This document shows positions 1-8,333 of a stretch of 64,000 nt of DNA, one piece after another. The stretch is from Bog-113 sp965226755. GTDB taxonomy: Bacteria; Acidobacteriota; Terriglobia; Bryobacterales; Bryobacteraceae. Position numbers and translations under genes: made by a program. Under the pieces are notes generated by a model that saw only the letters and a list, made by a program, of their open reading frames with translations, had not been told where the DNA came from and did no database searches. The stretch spans positions 2,728,001-2,792,000 of the forward strand of contig CBDDDT010000003.1 in NCBI GenBank assembly GCA_965226755.1. The letters are read 5' to 3'. Positions within the stretch are counted from its first letter, which is position 1, and each line of letters begins with the position of its first letter.

Positions 1-1
1 C

Positions 2-433
2 AGCATTGCTCGGGAACTTCTGGAGCAGGACATACGAGCCATCATCATTCGGGCCGGCTTCACGGGCGGTTCTATATCGGACTATGCTGCTCATCTATAC
101 CTGGAAATATTCAGATGCCTGCATCCTCGAACCTATGCGGGATGGACCCTCGACACATCGCGCAGTGTGGTTACAAAGATTTTGGAGGGTGGGAGGGACA
201 CGTACCTCGGGGCTCTGAAGAAGCCACATACGATTGAGGTCTTGGAGCGAATCGATTCCGCACATGGAACAGGCGCCACAAAGTCGGCTCGAGATATCTT
301 CCTAATTCTCGCCATCTTTGCTGCTTCCTCTGAAGGAAGGTTGTCCAGCGAAAAAGAAGCAGAGATCATCCAGATGACGACTGTATTTGAAATGATCGGG
401 CAAGGTCACGCGAGTTTAGCTGACGGGCAGTAG
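2..433 (+). CDS. C-terminal end of an unrecognised protein (5' partial)
   Basis: An open frame runs from the first bases of the window to a stop at 431-433 (143 codons) with no credible start, so the gene begins upstream of the window. The last half, around residues 100-135 of the visible part, is helical and contains a stretch reading LSSEKEAEIIQM, which loosely recalls TerB-like helical modules. I do not recognise the family. The other frames here are shadows. The call rests on open length and amino-acid composition only. Confidence 0.4.
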   Translation, partial: SIARELLEQDIRAIIIRAGFTGGSISDYAAHLYLEIFRCLHPRTYAGWTLDTSRSVVTKILEGGRDTYLGALKKPHTIEVLERIDSAHGTGATKSARDIFLILAIFAASSEGRLSSEKEAEIIQMTTVFEMIGQGHASLADGQ

Positions 434-480
434 CCCAAACGACTGGGGTTCTTTGCAAACGTCACGTCTGAGGGAAGGCG

Positions 481-1575
481 TTACGCTGGCGGTTCTTCCA
501 CAAGATCGAAGCTGACTCTGTAAGTGTAGAATGTAACGCCCTGGCTCACTAACATCGCATATTTAATCCAGTCGTGAGGCAAGCTTGTTATGATGATGCC
601 GCGGACGTTTTCGCCTGACGAGGCCTTGTGCTTTTTGACCCAACCCATGTATCGAAGTAATTGACCCACCACGGCGTCCGAGCTCTTCCCCTTTTTCAGT
701 TCGATCACAACCCAGTCATGGTTAGCCTTGTCACGAGCGAGAATGTCGATTATGCCGACGGAAGTCGGGTACTGCGTGGCGCTCTCTTCATCCTCGTCGT
801 GCAGCTGAAGTGTCTTTCCGAGCGCTGTCTTATCCCAATTCGAAACCATGAACTCTTCGAGATACTTTTCCATCGGAAACAGAAACGACTCACCGATGGC
901 CGTTTTTGTTGCGTTGTCGCCGATATCGGATTCAGAATTGACCGGGACCTGCGCGTGGGCGGATGAACCCGGGCCGTGAACCATGAGGGAGAACATCACA
1001 TCGACAAGCGAGAGCGTCTGGCCGATCTCGTCGGCAATCTGACGGCAAGCCACGTTGATCGCCACGTAGCGGTTCCCGAAGGTCTCGGTTGCCTTCGCTT
1101 TATTCCGGTCAAGTTGGTTCAGACCTTCCTCGCTTATGCGGTTGTAGACCGCGTATTTCTCCGGGTGTACGCACATGAGGATTGGTGTGAGAACGGCCCG
1201 TCCAAGCCCACGAATGTAAAGACGCCCGCCTTTGTCCGTAATCTCGTCTAACCGGACTTGAATGGGCCGAGTTTCGTCCAGCAAAACCTTCAAGGCGGTC
1301 TTCAGACGCTGCATGTCCGCGTAAATGTTCGCGTGCCTGTGGATCCCAGACCAATGTCTATTGTTTTTGACCAGAAGGAAAGCCCTGAACTGTTCGTCTG
1401 TGAGATTGTCGATGTTCTCGGGGCTGAATAGCTTACCGTAACGTTCGACGGCGGCTTTCTGTTCAGCAAACTCGTGAGGATTTTTCGAGATCCAGTTGGA
1501 GAGGAGATGGGACGATTCGTCGAGGGTCATGCTTCCGGCAGCGCTCCGATCTCCCAAGTTTATTCCACGGCTCAT
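481..1575 (-). CDS. NucS-like PD-(D/E)XK nuclease domain protein
   Basis: This is a protein of about 364 residues. The C-terminal 90 residues carry a PD-(D/E)XK nuclease core: GIIDIL gives the aspartate near residue 278, VVIELKKG gives the E-x-K near 293-295, and VGQLLRYMGWV follows, as in the C-terminal domain of endonuclease NucS (DUF91). The N-terminal 230 residues are helical and unrecognised. I prefer the ATG at 1575; a TTG directly in front (1578) is the alternative. The gene diverges from the DUF104 antitoxin at 1596. Known relatives cleave branched or mismatched DNA, or occur in defence settings. The exact substrate cannot be told here and no partner methylase or helicase is visible. 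Confidence 0.7.
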   Translation of the reverse strand: MSRGINLGDRSAAGSMTLDESSHLLSNWISKNPHEFAEQKAAVERYGKLFSPENIDNLTDEQFRAFLLVKNNRHWSGIHRHANIYADMQRLKTALKVLLDETRPIQVRLDEITDKGGRLYIRGLGRAVLTPILMCVHPEKYAVYNRISEEGLNQLDRNKAKATETFGNRYVAINVACRQIADEIGQTLSLVDVMFSLMVHGPGSSAHAQVPVNSESDIGDNATKTAIGESFLFPMEKYLEEFMVSNWDKTALGKTLQLHDEDEESATQYPTSVGIIDILARDKANHDWVVIELKKGKSSDAVVGQLLRYMGWVKKHKASSGENVRGIIITSLPHDWIKYAMLVSQGVTFYTYRVSFDLVEEPPA

Positions 1576-1595
1576 CAAACCGTTAAACTGAACGC

Positions 1596-1856
1596 ATGGG
1601 GATGACGTTCGAGGCCGTTTACGAGCACGGGGTGCTCAGGCCGCTCGAAAGCCTCAGGCTTACCGACCAGCAGCACGTCCTCGTGACCATTTCGGGCGAT
1701 CCCGCGACCGCTGACAAGGTTGCGGGTTATTTCGAACCCGAGGAATGGCAGGCCGCCAAACATGACGACATCAGCCTCCAGGAGGTTCGGCGAGCGCTTT
1801 CGTCAATTTCGGGATCGCTCGCGAATGCAGTGATCGCGTCGCGGGAAGAACGCTGA
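1596..1856 (+). CDS. AF2212-like (DUF104) antitoxin, apparently orphan
   Basis: This 86-residue protein starts with the beta-strand pattern typical of the AF2212/DUF104 family (FEAVYEHGVLRPLESL, then QHVLVTISG). Such proteins are usually antitoxins encoded directly before a PIN-domain RNase toxin. Here no PIN gene follows. Overlapping the stop codon is a 20-codon frame reading LKLIGTHDA, which resembles the first residues of a PIN protein (usual pattern LLDTH), and it then hits a stop. The toxin therefore seems lost. The start is the ATG at 1596; GTG or TTG alternatives were not needed. Confidence 0.75.
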   Translation: MGMTFEAVYEHGVLRPLESLRLTDQQHVLVTISGDPATADKVAGYFEPEEWQAAKHDDISLQEVRRALSSISGSLANAVIASREER

Positions 1857-1901
1857 AGTTGATCGGCACTCACGATGCGCCTGATCGGTGGCGCAAAGGA
1901 C

Positions 1902-2234
1902 TTAGAAGGTGAATTGCGTTGTAGTCTCTTCAGAAAACTGCGTGATCTTCACGACCCGTCCATCGGGAAACACCGCGCGGATCTCCAAATCCGCGCCGAC
2001 GGCTTGAAGGTAGCTGGCCAGCGTGCTGACATACATGTCCGTCCGCCGCTCCAGCTTGGACACGTCGCCCTGTCCCATATGTAACTCCCCGGCAATCTTG
2101 GTTTGGGTCAGTTCACGCGCCTTACGAAGCTGGTAAAGCGATATCTCATCCACGAGGCGCCGGTGCTCGGCCTCGCTGGCCGTTTTTGCCTTGGCGGACA
2201 TCCCGGCGCGCAATTCCTGGAAATTTCTAGCCAC
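1902..2234 (-). CDS. higA: HigA-type XRE antitoxin
   Basis: This is a 110-residue helix-turn-helix protein of the HigA2/XRE class. The start region reads MARNFQELRAGMS, the family's usual opening, and the HTH lies at about residues 45-80 (TQTKIAGELHMGQGDVSKLE). I place the start at the GTG at 2234, not the farther TTG at 2255, because AAGGAGAG lies just upstream and the protein then begins like its relatives. The stop of the upstream higB remnant overlaps this start, which is the usual toxin-antitoxin coupling. The antitoxin is intact while the toxin is truncated. Confidence 0.8.
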   Translation of the reverse strand: MARNFQELRAGMSAKAKTASEAEHRRLVDEISLYQLRKARELTQTKIAGELHMGQGDVSKLERRTDMYVSTLASYLQAVGADLEIRAVFPDGRVVKITQFSEETTTQFTF

Positions 2235-2382
2235 GTTCAGTCCTCTCCTTCTCAATCCGTTTTAAGTGACGTTCGAACAACCGGTCAGCTACCGGCACGT
2301 TCGTTTGATACCAACGATCGTCGCCGGTTTTGTCGCCAGCGACCAAGAGAATCGCTGTGCGGCGCGCGTCAAAGGCATATAG
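2227..2382 (-). pseudogene. higB: 3' fragment of a HigB/Gp49-like toxin
   Basis: The reverse strand encodes LYAFDARRTAILLVAGDK and then about 33 more residues, ending at a stop that overlaps the higA start by a few bases. This is the C-terminal half of a phage-derived Gp49-like (HigB) RNase toxin. Upstream in the same frame there is a stop (TGA) after only two codons, and the N-terminal half is missing. It has been replaced by a DUF433 remnant. The fragment is too short to be an active toxin. It was found by reading the reverse strand directly. Confidence 0.6.
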
Positions 2383-2388
2383 TCAGCA

Positions 2389-2579
2389 AGGGGTCGCCCC
2401 CGGCAGCACGGCGCGGATGGCGCCTGCTGGAATGTCGAAATTGTCTGCAATCTTCCACCGGCGAACCGCTTTCAAAGTTCTCCACGGGAATCAGCCCGCA
2501 CGCGCGAGTGCTTGAGGATGGGAACGCCGCTCACTTCGCCGGGAACGACTTCGACAAGCGGGCAATCTGTCCAGTCCAT
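2389..2579 (-). pseudogene. Degraded DUF433 antitoxin-like gene
   Basis: Reading the reverse strand from the ATG at 2579 gives MDWTDCPLVEVVPGEVSGVP, a hallmark of DUF433 proteins, which pair with PIN-like DUF5615 toxins. The match continues as VENFESGSPVE and IADNFDIPAGAIRAVL, but in two further frames, so at least two indels have broken it. The frame ends at a stop right beside the higB fragment. No DUF5615 partner is present. Confidence 0.6.
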
Positions 2580-2610
2580 AGCCGTGTATCCTTGCGGCCA
2601 AAGCGCCCTC

Positions 2611-3759
2611 CTAGCGTTCGCAGCCCTTCGGGTTCGCAGGCGTGGTGTTCAGATAGACCGAAACGCTCATCGAGATGTAGTTCGCGACGGCTAAATCGGG
2701 CCGGCCGTCGTGATTGAAGTCGCCCGAAACAATCCACACAGGCTCGATTCCGGCGGCCAAAAGTTGCGGCGCCCCGAAGGTTCCGTCTCCATTGCCTTGC
2801 AGGATGGAAAGTCCCGTCCCATTGAAATTGGCCGTAGCCACGTCCGGAATGCCGTCGCAATTCAAATCTCGTACGACCAGCGAACGCGGCAGGTCCCCGG
2901 CGGGAAATGCCTGGGGAGCTTGGAAAGTTCCGTCCCCGTTGCCGAGCAGCGAGAAGATATCGGAGGCGCCTGTCGCGACCAAGTCCGCTTTGCCGTCTCC
3001 GTTGAGATCCGCGGCCGCGATAGCGTCCGTTCTCTGCGAAAGAGGAATTCGCACGGGAGTCTGAAAATATCCATTCCCTTCGCCGAGAAGAATCCACACT
3101 CCCGGAGCGCTGCTGTCGGTTACCGCCAAATCCAGATTTCCGTCACCGTTGAAATCCCGCGCCACGACGCGGAACGGCTCTGAATCGGGTATCTGGGTGA
3201 ACTGCTCCGGGCCGAAAGTCCCGTCGCCGTTACTCGGCAGCACCATGATTCCGTTAGCCCCGGATGGTTGAATCACGACTAAGACCACGTCGGAGTTTCC
3301 CGCATTCGTGAAGCGCCCGCTTGTCATCGTCTTGATCGTGTACGGCAGGCTTGTGTAGGGTTCGCCCGCCAGAGTGCCGTTCGCCTGATCCAGGAAAGCC
3401 TGAAGGCCATAAGGGGGTCCTCCATCGAGATTGTGTGATCCGGCCACGACCAAGTCGGGAAGTTTGTCGGCGTTCAAATTCGCCAAGGTGATCACCTCGG
3501 CGATGTAGTAATCCGTTGTTAGCGACTGCAGGGCGCCAAAAATCCCTGTGGGGCCGCCTGGTAGGATCGCGAGATTGCCGCCGGGGCCTGTGACAAGGGC
3601 GATGTCCGGATTTCCGTCGTTCGTGAAATCGCCCACCGCAAGCTCATTGACATAATCATTGATCGCGTAGTTCGCCGCCCCGGCGAAGCGAATCGGAGGC
3701 GCCGCTACCGCCAGCGAGCCCGTCAAGCAAAGAAACATAAAGCAGGTAAGTGTTCTCAA
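2611..3759 (-). CDS. Secreted VCBS/FG-GAP repeat protein
   Basis: This 382-residue protein has an N-terminal signal peptide (MRTLTCFMFLCLTGSLAVAA). It is followed by at least five FG-GAP/VCBS repeats, seen as repeated D-F/L-N-x-D-G-x-x-D calcium-binding loops such as DFNGDGNLDLAV, DLNGDGKADLVA and DFNHDGRPDLAV. These fold into an integrin-alpha-like beta-propeller and act outside the cytoplasm, usually in adhesion or as unknown surface proteins. Such genes are abundant in Acidobacteriota. The gene stands alone on the minus strand, with a broken GloVer gene upstream. Confidence 0.85.
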   Translation of the reverse strand: MRTLTCFMFLCLTGSLAVAAPPIRFAGAANYAINDYVNELAVGDFTNDGNPDIALVTGPGGNLAILPGGPTGIFGALQSLTTDYYIAEVITLANLNADKLPDLVVAGSHNLDGGPPYGLQAFLDQANGTLAGEPYTSLPYTIKTMTSGRFTNAGNSDVVLVVIQPSGANGIMVLPSNGDGTFGPEQFTQIPDSEPFRVVARDFNGDGNLDLAVTDSSAPGVWILLGEGNGYFQTPVRIPLSQRTDAIAAADLNGDGKADLVATGASDIFSLLGNGDGTFQAPQAFPAGDLPRSLVVRDLNCDGIPDVATANFNGTGLSILQGNGDGTFGAPQLLAAGIEPVWIVSGDFNHDGRPDLAVANYISMSVSVYLNTTPANPKGCER

Positions 3760-3806
3760 GTGTTCCTCTCCCGTACCAGTTGAATTTGTAAGTGCACTTT
3801 GTTAAA

Positions 3807-4497
3807 TCAGCGTTCGCTGACCCGGAAGACAGAGCCTTGACCGGTCACGCCTCCGAAGTAATCCGTTTCGTACAATCCCGTCTTGTTCAACAATAAGGCC
3901 CCTGCTGAACGGTACTGTCCTGAACCAGAGTTACGAATGTCCCCCATTCTGCCTCTGGCGCCGCGGGCGGCGTAAGCTGAAACGCCACGCCCAGATTGTT
4001 GTCGCCGCCGAAGTCGGTTCCGCCGAACAGGGCTTCGTCCGACTTTCGGCGAACCACCCCTGTGTAGGATTGCGATCCATCTGGACCGGAAAAGCGATGG
4101 ATGATCTGGAAGTTTCAGGAATCGCCGCCGCCGGCAGGGGAAATCTCAAATACGATTCCTGGCTGTCCGCCCCCCTCGGTGATCCGTCTCCTGGAGCGAT
4201 AGACGGCTCGATGGGTCTAAAGTAAGACCGGCATCTGGCGTCGAGCCGTCTGGCCCGGAGGAAAAGCGGTAGAGTACCGTTTCTGTCCATGTGTCGCCCG
4301 CGCCTCTCGCCAACTTGCCCGGCCGCGTCCTCGACAACGCCACCCGCCGGAAATGCGCCATTCGGATCGTAATCAAAGTTGCACAGGGTTTGGTAAGCGG
4401 CTTGTTGAGCGCTCGCTTGCCCGGGAAGCGCCAGCAGCACGGCTAGAGTCATCATGCTCCCATGAGCGGCTCTTGTGATCGTCTTTGGAAATCCCAT
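3807..4497 (-). pseudogene. Broken GloVer-repeat secreted protein
   Basis: The reverse strand starts with a signal peptide (MMTLAVLLALPGQASA) and then YQTLCNFDYDPNGAFPAGG, typical of the choice-of-anchor GloVer tandem repeat proteins of Acidobacteriota. The match continues in other frames as GDTWTETVLYRFSSGPDG, then GTDFGGDNNLGVAFQLTPP, then FGGVTGQGSVFRVSER before a stop at 3807. At least three frame changes are needed, and repeats appear to be missing (intact relatives are often above 300 residues). It is decayed or badly sequenced. Confidence 0.65.
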
Positions 4498-4651
4498 GCG
4501 GCTTCTCCCTTTGCGCCGCTGCTGAGATTCATTGTGCTGTTACGGGGAGCGAGAGACAATGGTTATTCAACTGATTTCCGATGATCGCGGTATTCGCGGT
4601 TAAATTACTGATTCAAAGCTATTTATAGCTGCTTATGCGGGGCGGTCTCTG

Positions 4652-6814
4652 GTGATTTTCCGTTTTGGAGCGTTTGAGCTCTCGGCTATCTCGGGAGAAC
4701 TTCGCAAACACGGAATCCTTGTACGGCTGCCACCCCAACCCTTCCAGGTGCTGACGATTCTCATTGAGCGCTCGGGAGATGTTGTCACTCGGGAGGAGTT
4801 GAGGGATCGGCTCTGGGGTCAAACAGCGGTGGAGTCCGATGCCGGCCTGAACCGTTGTATCCGGCAGGTCCGCGCCGCCTTGGCCGACGATGCGGACACG
4901 CCCCGATATATCGCCACGGAGCCGCGAAAGGGCTATCGGTTTATCGCGCCTGTCGAACGGCAACCGAAAATAGGGCAAATTCCTGCGGTTTCTTCCGAAG
5001 AAGGTGCTTCTCCGCGGATCCACCAGGCCGCGCCCTCCGGGGTGGGTCGCTCCCGTCGACAAGTCGTCTGGTTAGTACCAATAGGAGTGTTGCTTGTAGC
5101 CGCGCTAACCGTGACCAGGCTTCTTCCCCACAAAACGAAGCTCTCCCCGGATCTCAATCCCGTCCCGCTCTCCGTGGCGCTCGGCGATCAGTTCAGCCCG
5201 ACTTTTTCTCCCGACGGGCGCCGGGTCGCTTTCGCGTGGAAGGGAGAACGTCCGGATAATTTCCACATTTACGTTAAGCTGGTCGGTTCATCTTCCGCGC
5301 CTCTGCGTCTCACCACAAGCGAGGGAGTGGACTATAGTCCCGCTTGGTCACCTGACGGGAGGTGGATTGCCTTCTGCCGGGGCACCGATATGCCCGGGGG
5401 AGCGATCATGGCTGTGCCCGCTTCGGGCGGCGCGGAACGTAAGATCATCGATCTGAATATGATCGCGTCCCCGTGGAGTCACTCCATCGATTGGTCCGCG
5501 GACTCCAAATACCTGGTGGTCGCCGACCGCTTAGCCGGCAAGAACGAAAAGGGCTTGTACCTTGTCGACGTCGAGACGGGAGAGAACAGGCAGATTACAG
5601 CTCCCGCTCCCGACACACAAGACATCGGCCCAGCCGTTTCCCCGGACGGGAGGACTATAGCGTTCACTCGCGATATCGGTTCTGGCGTCAGTTCCATCAT
5701 GGTGCTTCCGTTTCCGGCATTCACGCAAGCGAGCAACCAGGCCGTGCCTCTCCCCAGGACTCAGTCGCGCGACATCTATAATGCCCAGCCGGCGTGGACG
5801 CCTGATAGCAGCCATATCGTGTATGCTTCGAACGCGGGCGGCAACCATCACCTTTGGCTAGCGCCTAGCTCCGGACCAGGTGAGCCGGTCGAACTGCGCG
5901 CGCTAGGTGACGGCGTGACAGATCCGGCGGTTTCGCGAACAGGGCAACTCGCGTTCGTACATGAAACGCCAGGTTCCAATATCTGGAAGATCACCCTGGG
6001 TGCGCCATCCGCGGGTGCGCCCAACCCGGTGCGTATCGCCGCATCCACAAGGGTTGAGCAGAGCCCCGCTGTTTCGCCGGACGGAGAGCACATCGCTTTC
6101 GAGTCGAACCGTTCTGGTTTCAGCGAGATCTGGACCTGTCGGGCAGACGGCACAGATATCGTACAGATCACAAATTTGCAAAATCCGGTGACTGGATCTC
6201 CGGACTGGTCGCCCGATGGGCACCGCATCGTTTTCGATTCGCGTGCCGGGGGACGGCCGCGGATCTACCTCGTCGCCGCCGGCGGCGGTAAACCAGAGGC
6301 GTTAACCTCCAGGGACCGATCGAGCGTCGTTCCCAAGTGGTCGGCCGACGGTAAATTCATCTACTATTCATCGGATCAGACCGGGCGTATGGAGATATGG
6401 CAGATTCCCATGTCGGGCGGCGATCCCCGTCAGGTCACATTCGACGGCGGCTTTGCACCGGTGCCGTCGCCAGATGGACGCTCTCTCTACTACAAATCCA
6501 ATAAAGCTCTCACAAGCCCGCTCTGGGAACTTCGTCTCGATAGCGGTAAGCGAACCTTCGTCAGCTCCAATGTGCCTGACCGCGGCTACGCGGCAGCTCC
6601 GGATGGTGTCTATTTCTTCGCTGAATCCGCCGGGGAATCCGAACATCCGTTGTTCTTCTTCAACAAAACGACGCTTCGAAAGGCGCTGATCTTCCAGACT
6701 GACGGATTGTTGGGGCTTGGTATGGGGCTGGCTTTGGAAAATCGTGCTCTCTTCTACACGAAGCAGGAGGAACGTGGATCCGAACTTCTTGTCGTAAACC
6801 AGTTCTGGAAGTAG
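4652..6814 (+). CDS. Winged-helix membrane regulator with TolB-like propeller
   Basis: This is a 720-residue protein. Residues 1-100 form an OmpR/ToxR-type winged helix (Trans_reg_C: VVTREELRDRLWG and the recognition region up to RKGYRFIAP). A single membrane segment lies near 140-165 (VVWLVPIGVLLVAALTV). The periplasmic part to the end has six or more PD40/WD40-like TolB repeats (FSPDGRRVAF, WSPDGRWIAF, VSPDGRTIAF and others). This CadC/ToxR-like layout is greatly expanded in Acidobacteria. It probably senses a periplasmic signal and regulates nearby genes from the membrane. The start is GTG at 4652. It diverges from the broken GloVer gene. Confidence 0.85.
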   Translation: MIFRFGAFELSAISGELRKHGILVRLPPQPFQVLTILIERSGDVVTREELRDRLWGQTAVESDAGLNRCIRQVRAALADDADTPRYIATEPRKGYRFIAPVERQPKIGQIPAVSSEEGASPRIHQAAPSGVGRSRRQVVWLVPIGVLLVAALTVTRLLPHKTKLSPDLNPVPLSVALGDQFSPTFSPDGRRVAFAWKGERPDNFHIYVKLVGSSSAPLRLTTSEGVDYSPAWSPDGRWIAFCRGTDMPGGAIMAVPASGGAERKIIDLNMIASPWSHSIDWSADSKYLVVADRLAGKNEKGLYLVDVETGENRQITAPAPDTQDIGPAVSPDGRTIAFTRDIGSGVSSIMVLPFPAFTQASNQAVPLPRTQSRDIYNAQPAWTPDSSHIVYASNAGGNHHLWLAPSSGPGEPVELRALGDGVTDPAVSRTGQLAFVHETPGSNIWKITLGAPSAGAPNPVRIAASTRVEQSPAVSPDGEHIAFESNRSGFSEIWTCRADGTDIVQITNLQNPVTGSPDWSPDGHRIVFDSRAGGRPRIYLVAAGGGKPEALTSRDRSSVVPKWSADGKFIYYSSDQTGRMEIWQIPMSGGDPRQVTFDGGFAPVPSPDGRSLYYKSNKALTSPLWELRLDSGKRTFVSSNVPDRGYAAAPDGVYFFAESAGESEHPLFFFNKTTLRKALIFQTDGLLGLGMGLALENRALFYTKQEERGSELLVVNQFWK

Positions 6815-6875
6815 TCTGAGCCGTCGTGCGCAAGGATGAGCGTGTATCAGACTGTGATTCCCGGAGGGCCGGCGC

Positions 6876-7658
6876 TCAAAGCGGCTTTTCGCTATGAAAA
6901 TACTTCTTATACGCCGAAATCCAGTCCTTCGAAAGGTCGCTCTGAGCAGTCGCGAGATCGATCTGCCCGGAGCAAACCATCTCGTGTAAGCGCTCCTCCA
7001 GCGCGTCCTTTACATGAGCGTTCCAGAGAACAGTCCCGTAAGGCTGCGGCCAAAGATTTCTAATGTCCCGCGTGCCGCCGAGCTCAGGCGTCACGAGGAA
7101 GTCGACTTCGAAGGCATCCGCCTTCGCGCCTGCCATTCCATATTCCGTGAACACCTCACGCTTCAGAGAATCTGGCACCGCGCGGGCGCCATCCGCGCCG
7201 GAGGCCTCGCAAACCTCATCGTTCGATACAGGCCGAACGGCGCCCGGCGTTAAGAAGGCAAGTGGTGTAGCGCGCGCCTTTTGATCGCCTCGTCCTGGGA
7301 GCCGATGTTCGGCAAGATTGCGGAACTCATAGAGTCCGACAAGCGCGATGAATAGAATTGCGAAGGGCGTAAGCGCGGTTCGCCAGTCAATCCTATACCA
7401 ACCTTTCGGCGATTTTCGCATTCCCGCGAGTTGCGCTTTCAATCTGGCTCGCCCGATATCCGCGGGGGGAGCAGATCTGTTTTCGTTCTGGTATGCGTGA
7501 GTGAACGCGACGATTGTGGCTTCCATGCCCGCCATCCGCGTCCGGCAGCGCCAGCAATCGCGAAGATGAGACCGAATCGTGGCTGTTCGCGAGGACGAAA
7601 GCTCCCCGTCCAATACAAGCAGCAGCTCCTGTTCGGAGGGATGAAAGTTCTCCCGCAT
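6876..7658 (-). CDS. Anti-sigma factor with zinc finger and C-terminal HNH-like domain
   Basis: This is a 260-residue membrane protein. Residues 10-40 form a zf-HC2 anti-sigma zinc finger (H-x3-C-x2-C in SHLRDCWRC). One membrane segment follows near 105-125 (ALTPFAILFIALVGLYEF). The last 100 residues resemble the HNH-like module often written DHLVPLELGG...NLWPQPY...HxxVCSGQIDLATAQ. Here the first histidine is replaced: VDFLVTPELGG. I start it at the ATG at 7658, one base after the stop of the sigma gene and just after GGAGG; longer ORFs run back into the sigma gene. It should hold the upstream sigma factor inactive. The role of the C-terminal domain is unknown. Confidence 0.8.
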   Translation of the reverse strand: MRENFHPSEQELLLVLDGELSSSRTATIRSHLRDCWRCRTRMAGMEATIVAFTHAYQNENRSAPPADIGRARLKAQLAGMRKSPKGWYRIDWRTALTPFAILFIALVGLYEFRNLAEHRLPGRGDQKARATPLAFLTPGAVRPVSNDEVCEASGADGARAVPDSLKREVFTEYGMAGAKADAFEVDFLVTPELGGTRDIRNLWPQPYGTVLWNAHVKDALEERLHEMVCSGQIDLATAQSDLSKDWISAYKKYFHSEKPL

Positions 7659-7659
7659 C

Positions 7660-8238
7660 CTAAAGCCTCCTATCCGTCCGCTGAAGCCTGTCCAAAGATC
7701 GCGTGATCGACTTCGCAACCGAACCAAGCGAAATTCCCTGAAGCGCGGCAATTTCCCGGTATGTGAGGCCCTCCGCGCGCAGGGAAAGGCATCCGCGGTC
7801 CACTTCCGGCAGCGCATAGAAGACTGCCAGCAGTCGCTCTTCTCTTTGGCGCGCGTCAAACCGCTGCTCGGGATTCGGCTCCGGGTCAATCTGGTTGTCA
7901 AAAATGTTTTGATCGCCCGACGTCTCGATTCGTCGGGAGGCGCTGAGCCTCTTCAGACCGATGTTGTGGGCCACCCGGAACAGCCAGCCGCGGATATTGC
8001 TTTGCGCGCGTCCGCGGTTCAAATGTTGAAACAGCGCGAGAAAGACCTCTTGCACGACCTCCTCGCCGTCAGAACCGCGAACGCCCAGCGTATACAAATA
8101 TCGAAGCAGGCTGTCTCTCGATTGGTCGAAGTGGCGCAAAACCTCGTTTCCGGGCTTGCTTTCCGGCGCCAATCCCGTTTGCGGCTCAGCAACGGTGAGC
8201 AGAGTGCGGGGAATCGCGGGATCTTGGAGCGAGGACAT
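7660..8238 (-). CDS. ECF sigma factor
   Basis: This 192-residue sigma-70 family protein of the extracytoplasmic-function class has region 2 at about residues 38-105 (DGEEVVQEVFLALFQHL, then NIRGWLFRVAHN) and region 4 at about 140-190 (LTYREIAALQGISLGSVAKS). It binds core RNA polymerase and directs it to a small regulon. The gene lies directly before its anti-sigma partner (1 base apart) and diverges from the TonB receptor gene at 8334, which may be a target. The start is the ATG at 8238. Confidence 0.9.
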   Translation of the reverse strand: MSSLQDPAIPRTLLTVAEPQTGLAPESKPGNEVLRHFDQSRDSLLRYLYTLGVRGSDGEEVVQEVFLALFQHLNRGRAQSNIRGWLFRVAHNIGLKRLSASRRIETSGDQNIFDNQIDPEPNPEQRFDARQREERLLAVFYALPEVDRGCLSLRAEGLTYREIAALQGISLGSVAKSITRSLDRLQRTDRRL

Positions 8239-8333
8239 GGGTTGGATAGCGAGGCGGTGAGATCCCTCTACTTATAAATCCTTTTCGGCATCGATCCGTT
8301 CACGCTTTTTTTTTGGCCGTCTCTCCTAAAAAG

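Noticed and set aside
133..369. Minus-strand ORF of 78 residues opposite the partial first gene
   Set aside because: It mirrors the better supported plus frame and has no start signal or family pattern.
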